Below, one piece after another: positions 1 to 10,868 of a stretch of 64,000 nt of DNA. The notes beneath the pieces are model-generated. The model searched no databases and was not told where the DNA came from. It saw nothing but the letters and a program-made list of their open reading frames with translations. This DNA is from Ilex aquifolium (taxonomy: Eukaryota > Streptophyta > Magnoliopsida > Aquifoliales > Aquifoliaceae). The stretch is taken from the NCBI GenBank assembly GCA_951799425.1, contig OX637395.1, positions 39,131,175-39,195,174 of the forward strand. Reading direction: 5' to 3'. Position numbers and translations under genes: made by a program. Every line of letters starts with the position of its first letter. Position 1 is the first letter of the stretch.

Positions 1-396
1 GAAAAATGCTATTATTTATGGACTATCTAGCTTACTTTACAATGTTACATATAATGAAATCTTTTGGAAAAAGCTAGCTGTTTCCAGATTCAATGGATGG
101 AAATTATTTTCTATCATTATTGGCCTCTAGATGAACTACTGTCTGGCTCATCTGCTGGACCTTCTGGTTAGTCATGCAATGCTAGACAAGGGTTGCAGCC
201 AGAGAATTTATGTTTGTAAGGTTCAGATGCAAGTGCTAATTCTGTTTACAAATCACATTTCGGCACCTGCCTACTTTTATAGTTTTTATCCTTTTATGCT
301 ATTTTTGTGTAATTTTTAAACAAAGTTTTCTTTGTTTTAAAACATGCCATAGTCATGTCATTGGGCTTTGATGTAGTTTATCTTTTCCTTTTGCAG

Positions 397-2455
397 CAAG
401 TGGTCCTGGGCGTTGCAAGATCAATAATGGAGGCTGTTGGCATGAAACCCGAAATGGACACACCTTCTCTGCTTGTTTGGTTGGTGACCATTACGCAGTT
501 TATTTCTATTCCCGTATTTCCCTTTGAGCAAATAGATTCAGATGCAAGATTCAAAATTACGAAATCAACAGGATAATGAAGACAGCAAATGCACGTGTCC
601 TCAAGGATTTAAAGGCGATGGCGTCAACAGTTGTGCAGGTAAGAGAGCTTGCGTGATTAGCTCATCCTATTTTAGTCAGTGTCAGTGTGTCAGTGTCAGT
701 GTCAGGAAAAACAATGTTCATACTCAAAGGTGAACTTGAAAATAGTACCTTAACTATGGTTTTGCTGGACAACTTGGCTCCTGAGGCTCATATGGACCAT
801 ATTTTTTATTCAAGAGGTCCTGCGTGCTGGCTGAAAGAATCACATGACCTCCTGTGCTTGGGAAACGTGAGGCTATCCATGGATCTCTAGGACTCGTTGG
901 GTCTAGGTTAAGTAGGTTACTATTTTTCAACCTCCCTGCATTGAAGCATCTGCATCAGGGTATTTCATGGAGTGATTGGAAACTCAAATCCACACAGATT
1001 GGAAACTCTACAACTGATGGTTTGAAACATCCATTGTATGTATTATGTAATTTATAAATCCTTCATGCACTGACAATGAACCTGATGGCTCAGTGCCATT
1101 AGGAAACCTATAGTCGACTAGTGCCCTATAGGTGAAGACTCTAGGAAAGAAGCTACCTGATGGACAATAAAATTCCTGATGTCACATTGAGCTCAACTAA
1201 TTCTCAATCACGTCTACTCAGGGAAATTCCTGATTTGGCTACTGATCTTACATGATTTTTTCTCACTGCACAGATATTGATGAATGCAAAGAGAAAAAAG
1301 CTTGTCAGTGCCCCGAATGCAGCTGCAAGAATACCTGGGGCAGCTACGAATGCACTTGTGGTGGGGAGCTTCTGTATATCCGGGACCATGATACCTGCAT
1401 TAGTGAGTGCACAACCTCATTCTTTGTGGCTTTTCATGTCTACTGACATGCATGCCCAGTGCAGGTCCTGATATCAAAGATTGTCATCTGCAGGTAAGAG
1501 AGCTACCGAAGTAAAGTCTTCATGGGCCGCTGTTTGGGTCATATTGATAGGTTTGGGTATGGCTGCTGGTGGAGCATATCTTGTATACAGATACAGATTG
1601 AGGGTAAGTTTGGTGCATGTTTTTTCTCAGTTAATGCAGGTAAACAAAGTTATTATGTTTAGGCCTTTAAATTTGATGGATTGCAGTGATTTTACCTGTA
1701 GCAGCTATAATCACAGGCTTAATAAATGTCTCATGTGCTTTATTTTGGCGTGCTCAGCTTTTAAAATCATCAATCATTTTTGTGCTTTGGTTGGTGAAAG
1801 CTGACATAATTAGTTGATGACTGCTTAAACTGAATTGTTGGGATCTAAATTGAGGATAAATCGAAAAGACTAAACTGGCTTAAAGTTGATTTGTCTAGGG
1901 CTGAGGCAACCGACCCCCAACCCCCCCACCCCCAAAAAAAAAAAAAAAACACTAAACCAAACAAATAAAAGAAAACCCGAAAAAGAAAAAGAAAAAGATC
2001 ACCCTAGACAATAAAACCCTAACCCAAAAACCAAAACGAAGGGACTAGGTATTATCATACATAATCCATCCAAGCCCCTTATGCCATATATTCAGGGAGA
2101 TCTGCACAAAACCTTTTCTAAAGGAGAAAACCTGTTGAATTTTTCTGTGTGTGTGTTTGTGTGCATGTGGGGTGTGGGGTTGTTTGCTCATAAACGTGAG
2201 CGTCTGTGGGATTCTAAAATTTTGATGTTAGTGAACCACATTTTTAGTAAGCGAACCAATTCTTGGGTGTCTTAATAAGTTGATAATTTGCGATACAAAT
2301 CTGAAACTATTGTGAGTTTCTCACTGCTAATTTTCTTTCTATCATTGCATTTTCAGTCATACATGGACTCAGAGATCAGAGCTATAATGGCGCAATACAT
2401 GCCTCTGGACAGCCAAAATGAAGTCCCAAACCATATCAGTGACGATCATGCTTGA
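397..2455 (+). CDS. VSR: Vacuolar sorting receptor (VSR/BP-80 family), 3' part only
   Basis: Type I membrane receptor that carries soluble cargo from the Golgi/TGN to the vacuole. Only the last five exons are present: 397-479, 572-638, 1274-1402, 1494-1603 and 2357-2455; phases join without a break and end in TGA. They encode the cysteine-rich EGF-like repeats (NNGGCW; then a calcium-binding type starting [16 protein letters not shown]), a single membrane span (about [22 protein letters not shown]) and a short basic cytosolic tail. The tail holds IMAQYMPLD, whose YMPL is the YxxPhi adaptor-binding sorting signal diagnostic of VSRs. The N-terminal PA domain and central region lie upstream of the window. 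Bases 1-396 read as the preceding intron. Family assignment is certain; which VSR subgroup is not. The gene is convergent with the ZFPL1-type gene at 10869-16781. Confidence 0.95.
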
Positions 2456-3165
2456 CAACAAAGCTCTATCATGTTTCGAGGAATTTGGGTTTCATTCAAG
2501 GTGTTTCATACCCTTCTATCCAGCCAAAGTTTTTGCAGGTAAATTTTCAAACTACGTAAAAATATTTTGGACAATAAAATCGAACGCAAGATATTGTCCA
2601 TGTCACACTGAACCAGAGTAGGGATCGGTTCTGGGCTGATTGAAAAGGATTATCGCTGAAGTGTGTAGGAAGGTCTGTCTCCTTAGATGTTAAAGTGTTG
2701 TCACTTAGTTGTGCAGTATCGTGTGCACCTTTTTCTTTTCGATGAATTTGTGCCAGGATTGCATGATTCTGCATGTAACGAGATTTGACTATCTTAGTTG
2801 CCCCGATTAGCAAAATTTGTATCAGAATGTAGTAATGACTTAATAATGCATATTCAGTTTGTCCACCTATGCAATGCTTTTTGATGGTTCTTTGGGGGCC
2901 TTTTGTAAGTTTTGTATTGATCTAGTGTTTGGTTTTTATCTTTTTGCCAAATTGTTTAATTTCTTGATTCTGAACTCCCCAAGTATGCAAATGGTTGGGG
3001 TTGTTACCAAAACCCATATTCAATTTGGTTTGTGTTTATTGTTTGGTGTCTGTCATAGATCAGAGAAGTCGTAATTGGACATGTAAGAATGAAGGAATTG
3101 ATCTCGGTGTCTTTTGATACTATCAGATCAAAGGACAAAATATATTTTTTGAACTGATTAAAGTG
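2456..3165. other. VSR 3' UTR and downstream flank
   Basis: The VSR 3' UTR must start here. Several AATAAA-like and T-rich stretches occur but I cannot fix the poly(A) site. No coding potential beyond short chance frames. Confidence 0.5.
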
Positions 3166-3335
3166 CAGACGGTTTGAATCTTGTCAACTTTTTAGGGTTA
3201 GACCATAAGAGATTTATCTCTTATGAATATATTAGTCTCGCCGTGGATAACCTGTCTTTGATCAGACCGGGGAGAGAATTAGTCGAGGTACGCGTAAGTT
3301 AATCTAGACACCTACTGGTGAACCAAAATTTTTTT
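3166..3335 (+). mobile_element. tRNA-derived SINE, 5'-truncated (family S1)
   Basis: Matches the body of the S1 repeat seen many times in this window: a B-box-like TTTGAATCTTG, then 'TTAGGGTTAGACCATAAGAG', 'GTGGATAACCTGTCTTTGATC', 'TTAGTCGAGGTACGCG' and an A/T-rich tail. The A-box end is missing. Compare the full copy at 47037-47205. Confidence 0.7.
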
Positions 3336-4910
3336 TGGATTTTATCTATTGCTTTGGTAAGGCTGATCTACAAATGATTCATGCACAAAAAAGGGAAATA
3401 AAAATGTATCAGAAATATGTTGATTGAGACTTGCTGCCTAAATGGCAAATTCATTTTCTTTGAGCAAAATGGGAGGTGTTTTTTTCTTTTTTCTTTTTTT
3501 AACTTTCCCTGGTAAGGTCTAGTGATGAGTTTTGAAATGCTAAGGTGAATTTCTTGTATAAATTGATTCCAATCATGAAGCTATAAGTCATATGGGTTAC
3601 CACCCGAGCTGGTAGTTTAGTGGTAAATCATATTCACATGAGTAATGTTGTTTGCTGCTTGACTTTGATGGTATTGTGGTAAACGGACTGTCCTTCCAGA
3701 TTAGTTGATATAACTCAAACCAAATATTTCACAGTAGGGAGATTTTTATGGTCACGCTCAGGGGGTTACTATGTACTGGTCGTCCATCTCTTTTTTTGCA
3801 CACAAAAAAAGTCATGGGTTAAATATCCCAACATCGTGCTAACTTGGTATGACCGTCCTTTTTTTAGACCGAGTGAAAAAATATTCTGAAACCTAGCTAT
3901 TGGTGCAAATAACATACACTTTTATTTTCAATTACTTGAACAATAGTTTTCTCCAAGAATCATACAAAACTTAGCTGCCAATGGCATTATAGAAAAACGA
4001 AAATATAGGATTATTTTGGACTTTTGTGGCAAGAAAAACTTCGAGCCACAATGAAAAATTGTACAGTTGTTATTTACCCCCCCCAAAAAAAAAAAAGAAA
4101 CAATGTACAGTTGCGAAATCTGTTTCTAAAAATGCATGGTTTTTTCTTTTTCTGCTTTTTTTTGGGGGTTTATTTCGTGAAGTTGTGAAAATCAGTCTTA
4201 TTTTTCAATTATTGATTAACCGTAAAAATTTTAATATACAAAAGCATTTCAATGCAAAAACATGACACTTTTGACTAATGGTATCGACGTATAGGAACGA
4301 AGATGAAAACAAACTCTGATAGTTGATTGTTTATTGTAATAGTGATTTACCGATGTATATAAGAAAAGTTATAAACGAAAATAAATTCACACATTAATCA
4401 ATTCAAAATGTTACCGTTTTGTAAACAGGCTTTTACAATGTCCATCTACTTGAATAAATGAAATAAATACAGATTACGCTACTTTCCTTCATGGCCAATA
4501 CTATGAAAAAATCGCTAGAAACTCGTTCAAACTATATTCGATAGGCTTGTCAAATATAATAGATTACTCAGCATTATTATTCCTCATGGGGATAAAATAG
4601 AGCCAGCTTTTGCTGATATTAATCGGAAAAAAAAAATATTACAGCATGGCAATGATTTTTTAAATACTGTATTTATTTGGCTGTTTTTTATTTATTTTAA
4701 TGGAAATTCAGCACCACCATTCCATCTTCCAAGAGTATCATCTTGATGGGGTGATCTTCAGATCCAGAACCATTTCCCTTCCATTGTATGCAATGGGAGC
4801 ATACATCCACAGATCATCAGAGCTCAAGAGCTGCAAATGTCCAAACAGAAAAGACACCATTATAATCAGTTTCTCACTCTCAAAATTTCTAGACAACCAT
4901 GGATATTAGG
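3336..4910. other. AT-rich intergenic DNA, no gene seen
   Basis: Homopolymer-rich DNA. Around 3608 there is an A-box-like stretch (GGTAGTTTAGTGGTAAA) and near 3812 a B-box-like GGGTTAAATATCCC, possibly a decayed SINE, but the spacing is too long for a standard pol III promoter and I do not annotate it further. Confidence 0.4.
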
Positions 4911-5530
4911 AGTGGCAATTAGGAGTGGCAATCATGTCAGGTCGTGTTCGTGTCGGGTCATTTCGGATTTGTGTCGCGCACTAGTCAACTATAACCTAAT
5001 CCATTTAACTAATTGTATCGTGTCGTGTCGTGTCGATTTATTTCTTTTCGTGTCATGTTCGTGTTAATCCATATAACCTATGAATAAAAAATTTAACGCT
5101 CAGTTTTATGTCTAGAATTTTATTATCATTTAATCGAAACTATACTCATACTTTTTCTATAAATTAAAATTTAACTTAATAAATATAATAATAAAAATTA
5201 GTAAAAATATTTTTTTTATACAAGAATTAGGTCACTACTTAATAAAATATAATAAAAAATTATTATTTTATCTATTTAAACATGTTAATCATGCCAATTT
5301 CGTGTTGTTCATGTTTGACACTAACTCAACCTATTTATTATTCGTGTTAACGGGTCGTGTCATATACTTAAAATATAATAAAAAATTGTTATTTTATCTA
5401 CTTAAACGTGTTAATCATGTCAATTTCGTGTTGTTCATGTTTGACACTAACCCAACCTATTTATTATTCGTGTTAACGGGTCATGTCATATACTTAAAAT
5501 ATGATTTTACTTTGTGTCATATTTTTATTG
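4911..5530. repeat. 'CGTGTCGTGT' dispersed repeat with internal 126-bp tandem duplication
   Basis: Begins with two tandem copies of AGGAGTGGCAAT and continues with iterated TCGTGTCGTGTCG / CGTGTTAATC motifs. From about 5245 to 5500 a unit of 126 bp occurs twice (the 'GTTAATCATG' to 'CGTGTTAACGGGTC' block, offset 126 bp). Shorter diverged relatives occur near 48720, 58930-59220 and 60930-61140. This motif type is common in plant genomes; the superfamily is not clear from the sequence. Confidence 0.65.
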
Positions 5531-5754
5531 CATAAAAAAAGTTAATGACTGATACCAAAAAAATATTATTTTTTGATAGTTAGACCCGAGAGATAATAAT
5601 AATAATAATAATCAAGTTCTTCATTTTAGAACTGGAGTAGTTCAAAACCCTAGTTTTCAACCACCCATCCCATTACCAAATCTGGAAATTTAAAAGTCTT
5701 CTTGACAAAGAATCTTCCTATTCTGATCCGGAATTATTTCAAATGAGTTGTGAT

Positions 5755-5872
5755 TAAACATCCCTTGTGAATATCTTAATCTCGGTGTTAAATATTTGTC
5801 TTTCGCCGGATCGAAAATGAACTTAATCGAAATACACATAAACTAATTCGAATATTCCTAACCGTCGGAAGG
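5755..5872 (+). mobile_element. SINE remnant (family S1)
   Basis: Diverged 3' half of the S1 repeat: 'GTGAATATCTTAATCTCGG', 'TTTGTCTTTCGCCGGATCG', 'CTTAATCGAAATACACATAA', then 'CTAACCGTCGG' and an A-rich run. Confidence 0.6.
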
Positions 5873-6134
5873 AAAATAAAAAATAAAAAGTTGGCACACC
5901 CCCTCAGTAGTTAAAGGAGCCAAAAGGCAACTTTTAGTTTGGATCTTGAATTGATTGGGATTAACTTAACATTAAATGACTCAATTAATTAGTCTTGCCT
6001 CGTAGAGTGAGACATTGTAAGCCTATTATAATAATGAAACATGTAGTTTGCTTCTTATAATTTATTTCTAAAGAATGACCCTAGAGGAACAGGAGGAGGA
6101 ACCCTATGATTGTTTGATAACAAATATTATACTA

Positions 6135-6385
6135 GCGGAATAGCGTGGCTGGTTGGTAAGATAAGATCTCAATTGCTTAGATAAATTATATCTAAGTCTC
6201 TGGTGTGGGTCTTGAGTCTCCGGCGAAACGCAAGTCCTGATTTAACTGGTATATGAGTTGAGGGACCGGTTCATACCCCGGGCTTTGCCCTTGGTTATAC
6301 TCAAAGTTACGAGCCTGAACGACATAAACGCACCTCTACTCGCTGAGGACAGACCATGAGATTTTCCTGTTTCCGAAAAAAAAAA
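6135..6385 (+). mobile_element. tRNA-derived SINE (family S2) with intact 13-bp TSD
   Basis: The element starts GCGGAATAGCGTGGCTGG with an A-box-like GTGGCTGGTTGGTAAG, has a B-box-like GGTCTTGAGTCTCC about 60 bp on, and ends in TTTCCG followed by poly(A). It is flanked by a perfect direct repeat AAATATTATACTA at 6122-6134 and 6386-6398, the hallmark of target-primed reverse transcription. Sequence differs from families S1 and Au. Confidence 0.8.
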
Positions 6386-6454
6386 AAATATTATACTAAT
6401 GAAGCATCTTATTGTTATAAAAGTAAAAAGCTTGAACAGTCTTCAACAACCAAT

Positions 6455-7085
6455 GAAGCACGGATACAGGATACGGATACGATACGATACGGATACGGCG
6501 ATACGGCAAAATCTAAAAAATAAGGATACGGGTACGGTCAAAATACGGCTATAATAAAATATATTTAATATTTTTATTATTTTCAATCAGCAATATACTT
6601 ATATATTTTGGTAGTTCTTTAATACAATAAGAAAAAATTTTAATTCTTTTTAGTTTGAAGAAAATATATATTGTATCACTATGGTATATTCACAATGTGA
6701 AATGATTAATTAAAGAATCAAAACTAACATTTACCGAGTCGGTTTATTTAGAAGTAATTTTTGCTAAAACTATAATGTAATAGATTTATTTTATGCTCTT
6801 TTGACATGTAATTGTAGATAATACTTAAAAAATACTCATGTGCCTTTGAAGTAGTATGAATTTTTGTAAATGTATTGTATGGTATGTGAATTTAAAAGAA
6901 AATGTTAAAAATTCAACTCAAAAATTGTATATATTACTTGAACACAAAAGTATCCGTGAAGGATCATAATATTTAATTATTATCGGATACGTAGGAGGTG
7001 TATCCGATACGTATCATCGAGTATCCGATGAGTATCGTATCCGATAAAGTATCCGATACGGATACACCGACCTCAACGAAGTATT
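6455..7085. repeat. GGATAC/GTATCC-rich dispersed element
   Basis: The left end carries iterated GGATACGGATACGATACG; the right end carries GTATCCGATAC in mixed orientation, with an AT-rich core of about 430 bp. The inverted motif density at both ends suggests a terminal-inverted-repeat element, but I could not define exact termini or a clean TSD. A GGACAC/GTGTCC relative is at 22675-23140. Confidence 0.5.
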
Positions 7086-8582
7086 TGTACTTCATAGTCA
7101 ACAACTATTAACTTTAAACATACCTTAGGGTTGATATCTTGCAGATGTAGATATTTTTTTAATTATAATTTCACCTAATTTTATTTAATAATAGATTATC
7201 CATCGTGTATAGGGGAGGGTTCACTTAGGTTCCGCTAGAATTCATGTTTGATGATCTAATATTAAGTGAAAGTGTAATGGCAACGATCTCAATTTGATAT
7301 TTGTTGCGCGTTGTATGCAGGTTGGAATTAAGTATTAAGATGTGTTAAGAGATTAGGTTATAAAAAGAGAAATTTTATAAATTAGGAGATGACTGGTAAG
7401 AGTCTACTTAAGAATCAAAAATTTGTTTTGGTGCATTTTTTCGGTCACCTAAAAAATAGAAAATGTTTTTGAAATATTTTTGTAAAAAATAATGAAAACG
7501 GAGAAAAAATTTAAGAAAATTATTTTTAAAACACTTTGAAACATTAATTGAAAACATTGGTTGAAACTCAAAGCATCCAAAACACCTCGAAGCATAATTT
7601 TTTTTTATATTTAATTGCTGATTCGTTTTAATTTTTACGGAAACAAAAATGTTTCGACCGATTGAGATGATCGTAGAGAAAAAATAAGAGAGTGGTTGTT
7701 TGTTAGAAGTATCTGTTCTCTTCATATTGTAATACAAGTAGACACAATATTGAAGTGCAGCATTAGAGTTATGACTTCATTTGAAGTGCAGCTTATGAAA
7801 CAGTAGGTATGAGTCAATCATTACCTCATGTATCTGCCTAATTATTAGGTTCATGGAATTCATTATATTTTTTGTTGATCCATCCAGAGGAACGTCTTTT
7901 CGTAATGAATGATTCTCAAAATTATAATTTGTTGATACACAACGTAGATCCGGATGATTGATAGAAGAAAAGAGAAACATTATCACAACTTGTGTTATTC
8001 TAGTCATGTAGATTTGGAAACCAATTTGGTCTTTTTTTTGGGGCAAAAACCTTGATATCAATTAAAGTAAAACAAAAAAAAAACCCTCATGTTTCTTCTT
8101 GTTAGAGTCGATACATCGCAAGTTTGATTCCAAGAATTAAAGGTTTTCAAATAGGATAAGATTGTCTATCACTTATTTTTTGAAAAATACAGTATAGATA
8201 CTAAGTTTAGTTTTTAGCACTCCTTTTATTTCTATATACCATCTTTTTAGCAATTATTTTATTCCAAAGGTTCTTTTTGTAATATACCCTTTGGCATTTG
8301 TCTAATTTTACAAATTTTTTCTGCCAAATAAAATAAAAACTTGGGAGCTATCTACTAGAAACAATTATTTTTTTTGAACTTTCTCCCCTCTCATTTATCT
8401 CAATTTGTTGCATTTTTATTTATTTTATTAAAATAACATATCTGATCTAATCATATGCTACCAAGTGGTCCATCTAACAATCCCTCCACCACTCCAACCA
8501 CCACGTATTTAGTTTTATTTAATGAAATCGATTTGAATTAGTTTATAACTTTTTAAATTTCGCTTTCTTACTTTCAAATTGG

Positions 8583-8587
<5 letters not shown>
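7086..8587. other. AT-rich intergenic DNA, nothing recognised
   Basis: The open frames here are short, lysine/asparagine-rich and lack family resemblance. No TSD-bounded element was found. Confidence 0.4.

Positions 8588-8625
<38 letters not shown>
8588..8625. repeat. (GA)n microsatellite
   Basis: About 19 uninterrupted GA units. Confidence 0.95.
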
Positions 8626-8629
<4 letters not shown>

Positions 8630-8681
8630 ATGAAAATGGTTAGTTTGAATATGCAAAAGTGTTCTAAAGCCGAAACTCTTA

Positions 8682-9154
8682 GAACAACTCTAAAGGGAAT
8701 TATCATTTTGAAATGTCAAATCACTCATTTATAATTTTGAACAGTATTTTAGCATCCATGAATTATAAATATGTTTCAATGGTAGGTGCCAAAATGGGGT
8801 GCCATTTTAATATTTTAATATTTTTTATTAAAAAATATAATTAAACTTAACAGTTATATTTTAACGGGTATAGATTTCATAACGATCGCAATTTAACGGA
8901 TATATTTTTGACCGCCAAAATAAAAATTCAAAAAAGTATAATTCGTCAATAAATATAATCATTTTTCTCTTTGCAACTCTCCCTTTCTCTCTCCAGAGTT
9001 TGAAAAATTGTCACCCCAAGAACATTGCTGTCATTTTTCAACCCTTGATATGACCCCCATTTGAATGAAATTTTTTTAATTTAGGGTGTCATTTTGACAG
9101 TTACAGGCAGTTATGGGGTTGCCACCTATGGTGCCACTCCCTTTGGAGTTGCTC
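8682..9154. mobile_element. Tourist-like MITE (PIF/Harbinger type), TSD TTA
   Basis: Terminal inverted repeats GAACAACTCTAAAGGGA (left) and, read in reverse complement, GAGCAACTCCAAAGGGA (right) match at 15 of 17 positions. The element is flanked by TTA at 8679-8681 and 9155-9157, the PIF/Harbinger target site. At 473 bp with no transposase frame it is non-autonomous. Confidence 0.75.
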
Positions 9155-9319
9155 TTAGCAAGCAAATTGATTAAAGTATTATAGAGAGTTATGGACAACA
9201 TACAAGTTTTTTTTTTAAAAAAAAACAAGAAGCAGCCATTTAACAAGCTTATTGAGTTTTTATTTTTTATTTTTGAAGGGAGTTCTGGACCGGTAAGCAC
9301 CTATTGGTAACGATGAGCC

Positions 9320-9470
9320 TTTAGCATTGGGGTCACTCCATCACCTTTATTGATAATCACTTAGAATCTGAAATAGTATCTCTAACTGGGAAGGTAAGGC
9401 CATATACATATTTGACTCTCTCCAAATCTTACGGTGGAGAGAGTCTCGTGCACTGAACTATCTTCTCCTT
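9320..9470 (+). mobile_element. Au-type SINE, 3' part
   Basis: Resembles the 3' half of the plant Au SINE: 'GGGAAGGTAAGGCCATATAC', a 'CTCTCTCCAAATCTTACGG' block, 'GAGAGAGTCTCGTGCACTGA', then a T-rich end. The tRNA-like head is degraded. The copy at 13594-14711 is better preserved. Confidence 0.55.
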
Positions 9471-10324
9471 GTGATTGCTAGGAAATAGAAAATAATTATA
9501 GAATTAGTAGAATTGGCTTCCCCTGTCAAATCTGGTTCCAATGACCAATGAAATGATGCTATGTCTACTAAGTTAACCGAAGTGCACTGGGTAAATTAAA
9601 TTCAATTTTTTTGGTAATTAATCAAAATAGATCACATAAAAAAAACTAGTAGAATCCGTTGTAATAAATATGAACATCACAACCCGCACGGAACATCAAT
9701 GATTTGATTCTCGCTGGTGTCCCTCAAACTTAACTCATACCTATAATTTACGAATGATTATAGATATCCAAAATTTACTCTCGCAAATATAGGTTCAAAG
9801 TAGTCCTACCTTACCGAGGTTCATCGTTAAATTTATTTATTTTTAAAATGAACATCATGATGTTTTTTTTAAAGAACATAAGATTTCATGCTCCTTTTTG
9901 AAGTGTTTATTAAGCATAACCTATACCTTTTTGGGGTCAATAGATGTTGATATTAATACCATAATTAAAAAAAAAAAAAAAAGATGTTAGACTTGGGCCT
10001 TTGGCCCGACCCTAGGCCCAGCCTGTGGGCAGTCCTCTTGGCCTAGTAAGCTGCTATTCGGGTCGAGAATCCAAATTAATGTTTTTATAAATTTTGTTTA
10101 GCTCATATCTCATACTGAATTCAGTTGTGCATAGACTGGTTTACATCAACTTATTTATTAAGCTGAAGCTGGTTAGAATCTAAACCCTCCCGACTAAATT
10201 CATACTCGATAACTTGCCTTAATCTCTAGTCAAATGGACATATCGCGATAAAAATTGCAATTATTTGACTCCACTTTTGTACTAGGGCAATCCCACCCCT
10301 TCTATAGAAGTCAAAATATTATGA

Positions 10325-10520
10325 GTTAACCCTAAGGGATAGTTCAAATGGTAACAGATACGAATTATAAATCCAGATGTCTAAGTTAGAATCTTGACAA
10401 TTTCTTAGGTTAGGCCAGAAGGGATTTATCCTCATGAAAACTCCAATCCCGGCATCGGGGTGAGAATTAATCGAGTTGTACGTAAATTGACCGGCCACCC
10501 CTGACTGTTGAAACATTAAA
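10325..10520 (+). mobile_element. tRNA-derived SINE (family S1), near full length
   Basis: A-box-like GGATAGTTCAAATGGTAAC, B-box-like GTTAGAATCTTG, the family body (CCAATCCCGGCATCGGGG, TTAATCGAGTTGTACG) and a tail TGACTGTTGAAACATT followed by poly(A). Lies about 350 bp downstream of the ZFPL1-type stop codon. Confidence 0.8.
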
Positions 10521-10868
10521 AAAAATTTGACAAGTTTGCCTTCTCCTTCTCTGGTAGGCTGGTGGCTTATGCAAATAAAGAAGAATTTGATACTTTTGGT
10601 TGATCTTGGTCCAAATTGTTATTGCAAGATTATAATTACAGAAACCCACACAAACCAAACAAATAAGTTCTTTGATTATTCCCAGCCAATTTTAAACAAA
10701 TAAGGTCAAAAATGGGCCAGGAGCTAATTTGGGCAATGACATAACATTTGCAGAAGGACTATGGAATTTGTATGTTCCAATGTAGGCCAGGAATGTGTGA
10801 AAGCACAAAAGAAACAAGAAGCAGCTGAAGCACAAGTAACCATTTGCAAATGAGAAACCAATATACCA

